From Paractinoplanes toevensis (GTDB lineage: Bacteria > Actinomycetota > Actinomycetes > Mycobacteriales > Micromonosporaceae): a DNA stretch of 64,000 nucleotides. Positions 59,678 through 64,000 of the stretch are shown here, piece by piece. The stretch's first letter is position 1; each line of letters opens with the position of its first letter. Under the pieces are notes generated by a model. It searched no databases. It was not told where the DNA came from and worked only from the letters and a program-made list of their open reading frames with translations. Location: NCBI RefSeq assembly GCF_018332695.1, contig NZ_BOQN01000084.1, positions 29,313-93,312 on the forward strand. Reading direction: 5' to 3'. Position numbers and translations under genes: made by a program.

Positions 59678-60466
59678 ATGGGCGACGTACCGAGCACCGC
59701 GAGCGAGCTGGACACCAACGTGCCGCAGACCGCGCGCATCTGGAACTACTGGCTCGGCGGCAAGGACAACTTCGAGGTCGACCGGCAGGTCGGTGACCAG
59801 ATCCGGGCCGCCTTCCCCGACATCGAGAAGAACGCCCGCGCGTCCCGGGCCTTCCTGGTGCGCTCGGTCAGCTTCGCGGCCGGCGAGGTCGGCATCCGCC
59901 AGTTCCTCGACGTCGGCACCGGCCTGCCCACCGCCGACAACACCCACGAGGTGGCCCAGCGGATCACCCCCGACGCCCGGATCGTCTACGTCGACAACGA
60001 CCCGCTCGTGCTCGTGCACGCCCGCGCCCTGCTGACCAGCAGCCCCGAGGGCGTCACGCAATACGTCGACGCCGACGGCCGCGACTCGGCGAAGGTGCTC
60101 GCCGAGGCCCGCAAGACCCTGGACTTCGACCAGCCGATCGCCCTGATCATGTCCGGCATCCTGGGCCACATCACCGACGACGACCAGGCGCTGACGATGG
60201 TCCGCGAATACGTGGACGCGCTGACCCCGGGCAGCTACTTCATCGCGCTCGACGGCTCGCACAGCATCGAGCACGGCGAGGCCGAGAAGATCTGGAACGA
60301 GCAGGCCAACCCGCCCTACGTGCTGCGCGGGCACGCGGCGTTCGGCCAGTTCTTCGAGGGCCTCGAGCTGGTCGAGCCGGGCGTGACCTCGGCACCGCTG
60401 TGGCGCCCCACCGAAACCGACCCGCAGCGCCTCGACGTCGTGTGCGGCGTGGCCCGCAAACCGTAG
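59678..60466 (+). CDS. DUF574 / Methyltransf_19 SAM-dependent methyltransferase
   Basis: A 262-residue protein of the actinobacteria-specific DUF574 family: NVPQTARIWNYWLGGKDNFEVDR near the N-terminus is the family hallmark. The SAM-binding Rossmann core is FLDVGTGLPTADNTHEVA with VYVDNDPLVLVHARALL as the ribose-binding strand. The methyl acceptor is unknown. ATG at 59678 is chosen because the hallmark follows closely. Confidence 0.9.
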   Translation: MGDVPSTASELDTNVPQTARIWNYWLGGKDNFEVDRQVGDQIRAAFPDIEKNARASRAFLVRSVSFAAGEVGIRQFLDVGTGLPTADNTHEVAQRITPDARIVYVDNDPLVLVHARALLTSSPEGVTQYVDADGRDSAKVLAEARKTLDFDQPIALIMSGILGHITDDDQALTMVREYVDALTPGSYFIALDGSHSIEHGEAEKIWNEQANPPYVLRGHAAFGQFFEGLELVEPGVTSAPLWRPTETDPQRLDVVCGVARKP

Positions 60467-60469
60467 GCG

Positions 60470-60682
60470 TCAGCCCCGCGGCGCCGCGAAGTCGGCGAAC
60501 CGGGGTGCGCCCGGCTCCGCGGCTACCCGGGTGGCGCGGGCCACGAAGCTGATCGCGTGATACCACCCGCACAGCAGAAGCAGGTCGAGCAGCTGGGCCT
60601 GGTCGAACAGGTCCGCCGCGGCCTGCCACAGGTCGTCGCCGATGTCCGATGATCGGTGCAGCTCGTCCACCACGCCGATCAC
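60470..60682 (-). pseudogene. Carboxymuconolactone-decarboxylase-family fragment (C-terminal part)
   Basis: A 70-residue frame resembling the last part of CMD/AhpD-like proteins (VVDELHRSSDIGDDLWQAAADLFDQAQLLDLLLLCGWYHAISFVARATRV). The N-terminal part with the CxxC/His active site is missing. Upstream in the same frame the first stop is that of the TetR gene, 30 bp away, so the fragment has lost its beginning. It starts with GTG and could still be translated as a small protein, but is most simply a remnant. Confidence 0.7.
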
Positions 60683-60712
60683 GGTGCTTCGATTTCCGAA
60701 ACGGTGCCGAGG

Positions 60713-61447
60713 TCAGGCGGACCGGGCGAGGCCGTCGATCATCAGGTTGACGGTGAAGTCGAAGCGGTCGTGGCCTTCGCCGGCGGTCAACTCGGCGGCG
60801 TAGCGCTTGGTCTGCGGGAAGGTGCCGGGCAGGGCGGCGAACCGGCTGAGCGCCTCGGCCCGGCTGACCACCCAGGCGTCCTCGCCGTCGGCGCGCCGGG
60901 CGTCCCGGAGGGATATCTCCAGGCAGTAGGCGTTGACGTAGAGCGACAGCGCGTCGACGGCCCAGGCGGCGGCCTGCGCGGGGACGCCACCGCTGATCAG
61001 GATCGCGAGCATCCCCTCGGCGACGCGCAGCGTGTCGAGGTTGGTGGGCACGATCGCGAGCGTGGCCCGGGTGATGCCGGGATAGCGAAGGTACTGATCG
61101 CGCATCTCGGCGCAGATCCCGGCGATCTGCTCGCGCCAGGCCCCGGGATCGGGGGCGGGGAACTCGATCTGGGCGCAGAGCCGGCCGATGAGCAGCTCAC
61201 CCAGGTCATCCTTGTTGACCACGTGGGCATAGAGCGACGCGGGACCCGTCTCCAGCGCCGTAGCCAGCCGGCGCATCGTCAGGGCGTCGTAACCGTCCTG
61301 GGCGACCAGCTCGAACGCGGCGTCGACGATCGCGTCGACCGTGATCGGCTTCTTCGTCCCGCCCGAGGGGCCGCGCCGAACCGTCGGGGCCTCCGCCGGA
61401 GGCTGCAGGTGACGCGCGTTACGGCGCTGCTGAGGATTCCGAGCCAT
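60713..61447 (-). CDS. TetR-family repressor of adjacent MFS exporter
   Basis: A 244-residue repressor. The TetR domain lies at about 35-80 (ITVDAIVDAAFELVAQDGYDALTMRRLATALETGPASLYAHVVNK) after a 33-residue basic tail. The C-terminal domain is TetR_C_1-like, used in drug-responsive repressors. It is divergent from an MFS exporter, with a near-perfect operator between them, so it should repress both promoters. Confidence 0.92.
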   Translation of the reverse strand: MARNPQQRRNARHLQPPAEAPTVRRGPSGGTKKPITVDAIVDAAFELVAQDGYDALTMRRLATALETGPASLYAHVVNKDDLGELLIGRLCAQIEFPAPDPGAWREQIAGICAEMRDQYLRYPGITRATLAIVPTNLDTLRVAEGMLAILISGGVPAQAAAWAVDALSLYVNAYCLEISLRDARRADGEDAWVVSRAEALSRFAALPGTFPQTKRYAAELTAGEGHDRFDFTVNLMIDGLARSA

Positions 61448-61468
61448 GCAGCCACTTTACACGCCTGG

Positions 61469-61524
61469 GGAACGGTGTTCTATGGTGTAGGAACAGCGTT
61501 CGCGTTTATACGAACACTGTTCCT
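61469..61524. promoter_or_regulatory. Operator with three related sites between tetR and MFS gene
   Basis: AGGAACAGCGTTCG (61489-61502) and CGAACACTGTTCCT (61511-61524) are 14-bp inverted repeats with one mismatch and an 8-bp spacer. GGAACGGTGTTC at 61469-61480 is a further copy of the same site. The region lies between the divergent starts. Confidence 0.82.
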
Positions 61525-61538
61525 ACCGAAGGAGCCAC

Positions 61539-62990
61539 ATGAAGAAGCCCTCCTCCCTGCGGGAAGCCTGGGTCGCCCTGGCCGGGCTGGCCGCGGTGTT
61601 CCTGTTCGAGATGCTGGACAACTCGATCCTGAACGTCGCCCTGCCCACCATCGGGCGCGAACTGCACGCCTCCACGGTCACGCTGCAGTGGGCGACCGGC
61701 GCGTACGCGGTGGTGTTCGGCGGTCTGATGCTCGGCTTCGGCGCGATCGCCGACCGGTTCGGCCGCCGCCGGATCATGCTCGTCGGCCTGGTCCTGCTCG
61801 GCGTGGCGAGCCTGGCCACCGCGTTCGTCACGACCGCCGAGCAGCTGATCGCCGTCCGCGCGGTGATGGGCGTCGCGGCGGCGATGACGACGCCCGGGTC
61901 GGTGGCCCTGGCCTTCCGGTTGTTCGAGGACGACGCCCTGCGGGTCCGCGCGATGACCCTGATCTCGACCGTCGGCCTGATCGGGCTCGCGATCGGCCCG
62001 ACCGCCGGCGGCTTCGTGCTCGCGGTCGCGCCGTGGCAGGTCCTGCTGCTGGTCAACGTGCCGATCGCGGTGTTCGCGATCATCGGCGTGCGAACCGGCA
62101 TCGCCGACGACGAGGCCGCCGATCTCCATCGCGACCCGGTGGACGTCCTCGGCGCGGTCCTCGGCACCGCGACGATAGTTCTCGCCCTGGTCGCGCCCAC
62201 CCTGTTCGTGAACGAGGGAACCGGCTCGTGGGCGCCCTGGGCGGCCACCGCGGCGGCCGTCGCGGGCGCGGTCCTCTTCGTGGCCCGCGAGCGGTCGGCG
62301 CGTTACCCGCTGCTCGACCTCACGCTCGTCGCCCGCCCGCTGGTCTCGGCCGGCCTGGCCTACAAGGCCGCGGCCGGCCTGGCCACCGCCGGTCTCGGCT
62401 ACCTGGTGACGCTGCAACTGCAGCTCGACTGGGGCTGGTCGCCCGCCCTCGCCGCCATCGGCACCCTGCCGCAGGTCATCGTCCTGGTCGCGGGCGGCGC
62501 GTTCGTCGATCCGTTCGTGCGGTGGGCCGGCCTCGACCGGGCCGCCTGGCTCAGCGCCACCGCGGTCGTCGCCGGCCTCGCCGTCTACGGCCTGCTGGGC
62601 AGCTTCGGGTACGGGTGGGTCGCCCTGGCCCTGGTGATCGAGGCTGCCGGGATGCGCGTGGTCGGCGTGGTCGCCGCGGTCAACGTGCTCCGCGGCCTGC
62701 CGAAGAACCGCACCACGATCGGCGCGGCGCTCACCGACACCGCCACCGAGGTCGCCTCCGGCATCGGTCTGGCCGTCACCGGCACCATCCTCGCGGCGAT
62801 GTTCACCGGCACCATCGCGACCTCGAACTGGACCATCCAGCAGACCGCGCAGTTCGAGGACGCGATCCGGGTCTCCGGTCTCGTGCTCACCGCCGTGGCG
62901 GCCGCGCTCGTCGGCTGGGCGACCCTCCGCACCCGGCAACCGGTGATCGACTCCCCCGCACCCCTTACCTATGACGCCGGTCACAGGTAG
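61539..62990 (+). CDS. MFS drug/multidrug exporter (EmrB/QacA-type, 14 helices)
   Basis: A 483-residue transporter with about fourteen membrane helices. Motifs include the first-helix LDNSILNVALPTIGREL and the motif A loop GAIADRFGRRRIMLVGL. Size and helix number fit the DHA2 drug/H+ antiporter family. A strong ribosome site GAAGGAG precedes the ATG. It is controlled, by inference, by the divergent TetR. Confidence 0.93.
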   Translation: MKKPSSLREAWVALAGLAAVFLFEMLDNSILNVALPTIGRELHASTVTLQWATGAYAVVFGGLMLGFGAIADRFGRRRIMLVGLVLLGVASLATAFVTTAEQLIAVRAVMGVAAAMTTPGSVALAFRLFEDDALRVRAMTLISTVGLIGLAIGPTAGGFVLAVAPWQVLLLVNVPIAVFAIIGVRTGIADDEAADLHRDPVDVLGAVLGTATIVLALVAPTLFVNEGTGSWAPWAATAAAVAGAVLFVARERSARYPLLDLTLVARPLVSAGLAYKAAAGLATAGLGYLVTLQLQLDWGWSPALAAIGTLPQVIVLVAGGAFVDPFVRWAGLDRAAWLSATAVVAGLAVYGLLGSFGYGWVALALVIEAAGMRVVGVVAAVNVLRGLPKNRTTIGAALTDTATEVASGIGLAVTGTILAAMFTGTIATSNWTIQQTAQFEDAIRVSGLVLTAVAAALVGWATLRTRQPVIDSPAPLTYDAGHR

Positions 62991-63020
62991 ATTCGCGGCA
63001 ATAGAGATCGATAACTCTGG

Positions 63021-64000
63021 ATGGTCGACATGGTGGATCAGTTCAGAATCGTGACCGACCCGGTGGCCGACTCGATCGCGGTCTCCGCTATCTTCGCCGC
63101 GCTGCCCCTGCTCACGCTGTTCGTGCTGCTGGGTGCGCTGCGCATGCGGGCCTGGCTGGCCGGGGTCATCTCGCTCGCGGTGGCACTCGCCGTGGCGATC
63201 GTGGTCTACGCGATGCCGGTCGGGCAGGCGCTGCTGTCGGCCACCGAGGGAGCGGCGTTCGGGTTCTTCCCGATCCTGTGGATCGTGCTCAACGCCATCT
63301 GGGTCTACAACCTGACCGTGGTGAGCGGCCACTTCGACGTGCTGCGCCGGTCGATGGCCCGGGTGAGCCCCGACATGCGCATCCAGGCGATCATCGTGGC
63401 GTTCTGCTTCGGCGCGCTGCTCGAGGCCCTGGCCGGCTTCGGCACCCCGGTCGCCGTCACCGTAGTCATGCTGATGGCCCTCGGTTTCCCGCCGATCCGG
63501 GCCGCCGCCGTGGCCCTGATCGCCAACACCGCCCCGGTCGCCTTCGGCGCGCTGGCCACCCCGATCACCACGCTCGGCACGGTCACCTCCGGCGCCGCCG
63601 ACGACCCGCGCCTGAATGCCGACACACTCGGCGCCATGGTCGGCCGCCAGACGCCGTTCCTGGCCCTGATCGTCCCGCTGATCCTGGTCGCCGTGATCGA
63701 CGGCCGCCGCGGCGTCCGCCAGACCTGGCCGGCCGCGACGGTGGCCGGCGTGGTCTTTGCGATCGCCCAGTTCCTGGCCTCCAACTACGTCTCGGTCCCG
63801 CTGACCGACATCATCGCGTCCCTGGCCGCCGCGGCCGCCGTGGTGCTGCTCCTGCGCATCTGGCAGCCCGCCGAGACCCCACCCCTGCACGCCGACGAGG
63901 AAGAACTGGTGGGCGCGAGCACTCGCCGCCGCCGGACCGGCCGCGGCGGCGCGGATCTGTCCGGCGACGCCCAGCGTCCCCTCACCGGACGCGGCGGCGC
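63021..64000 (+). CDS. L-lactate permease (partial, runs off the window)
   Basis: A membrane protein beginning MVDMVDQFRIVTDPVADSIA and still open at the window end after 326 codons. The family hallmark FGALLEALAGFGTPVAVTVVM, followed by ALIANTAPVAFGALATPI, identifies the LctP/LldP lactate/glycolate permeases. About nine hydrophobic segments are seen. The loop near the end (STRRRRTGRGG) is very basic and hydrophilic. Two in-frame ATG codons (63021, 63030) could start it; neither has a strong ribosome site. Confidence 0.9.
   Translation, partial: MVDMVDQFRIVTDPVADSIAVSAIFAALPLLTLFVLLGALRMRAWLAGVISLAVALAVAIVVYAMPVGQALLSATEGAAFGFFPILWIVLNAIWVYNLTVVSGHFDVLRRSMARVSPDMRIQAIIVAFCFGALLEALAGFGTPVAVTVVMLMALGFPPIRAAAVALIANTAPVAFGALATPITTLGTVTSGAADDPRLNADTLGAMVGRQTPFLALIVPLILVAVIDGRRGVRQTWPAATVAGVVFAIAQFLASNYVSVPLTDIIASLAAAAAVVLLLRIWQPAETPPLHADEEELVGASTRRRRTGRGGADLSGDAQRPLTGRGG

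Overview
The window is high-GC DNA with GTG, ATG and a few TTG starts, many ATGA/GTGA start-stop overlaps and tightly packed genes. Together with the gene families present (GH11/CBM2 secreted enzymes, a group 1h actinobacterial-type [NiFe] hydrogenase, CmtR-like ArsR, ROK, and many TetR regulators) this points to a filamentous soil actinobacterium, most likely of the Micromonosporaceae (Actinoplanes-like). The genus is an inference. No rRNA, tRNA, CRISPR array, insertion sequence or prophage was recognised.

Layout. 1-2945: end of a two-component sensor with its NarL-type regulator, a lipoprotein SGNH hydrolase and a TadE/TadG-like secreted protein. 2946-5275: a xylan-degrading pair (GH11 xylanase and CE4 acetylxylan esterase, each with a CBM2) closed by a perfect 17-bp hairpin. 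5320-12650: a membrane transporter, an ECF sigma/anti-sigma/beta-propeller operon, a ROK repressor, a DUF1479 oxygenase and a TetR repressor. 12723-14401: DrrAB-like drug ABC exporter. 14469-19305: HtrA-MoxR-DUF58-VWA-VWA operon. 19260-22340: a decayed UbiD gene, an orphan NMT1-type binding lipoprotein and a pectinesterase. 22603-27985: a small membrane protein, a GH18 lipoprotein, a NodB/GT2 fusion synthase and glmS, which together suggest extracellular amino-sugar polymer production. 28107-31275: a lectin-like protein, a GH43 enzyme and a second pectinesterase. 31276-36053: regulators, a FrnE-type DsbA with a translationally coupled 41-residue Cys peptide, an AlkZ/YcaQ-like protein and a MarR pair. 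36377-38954: regulator / PLP decarboxylase / regulator operon.

39057-54222 is the centrepiece: a complete group 1h (group 5) [NiFe] hydrogenase locus. It has small and large subunits (42315-45079), the full Hyp maturation set (hypA, B, C, D, E, F), a maturation protease, and several actinobacterial hydrogenase-associated proteins of unknown function. Unusual points are (i) a HypC-HypF fusion beside a separate HypC, (ii) a second, orphan small subunit plus NifU-like protein, apparently a duplicated copy that lost its large subunit, in which the proximal-cluster Asp ligand is Glu, (iii) a HypA with a shortened zinc motif, and (iv) a 40-residue membrane peptide buried in the operon. The likely role is oxidation of H2, perhaps at atmospheric level, during starvation.

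54233-64000: an isochorismatase-like hydrolase, a CmtR-like metal sensor with a CDF exporter, a complete NMT1-type ABC importer, a DUF574 methyltransferase, a carboxymuconolactone decarboxylase fragment, a TetR/MFS drug-efflux pair with a clear operator, and the start of an L-lactate permease running off the window. Operator-like palindromes sit next to most regulators and are listed separately.
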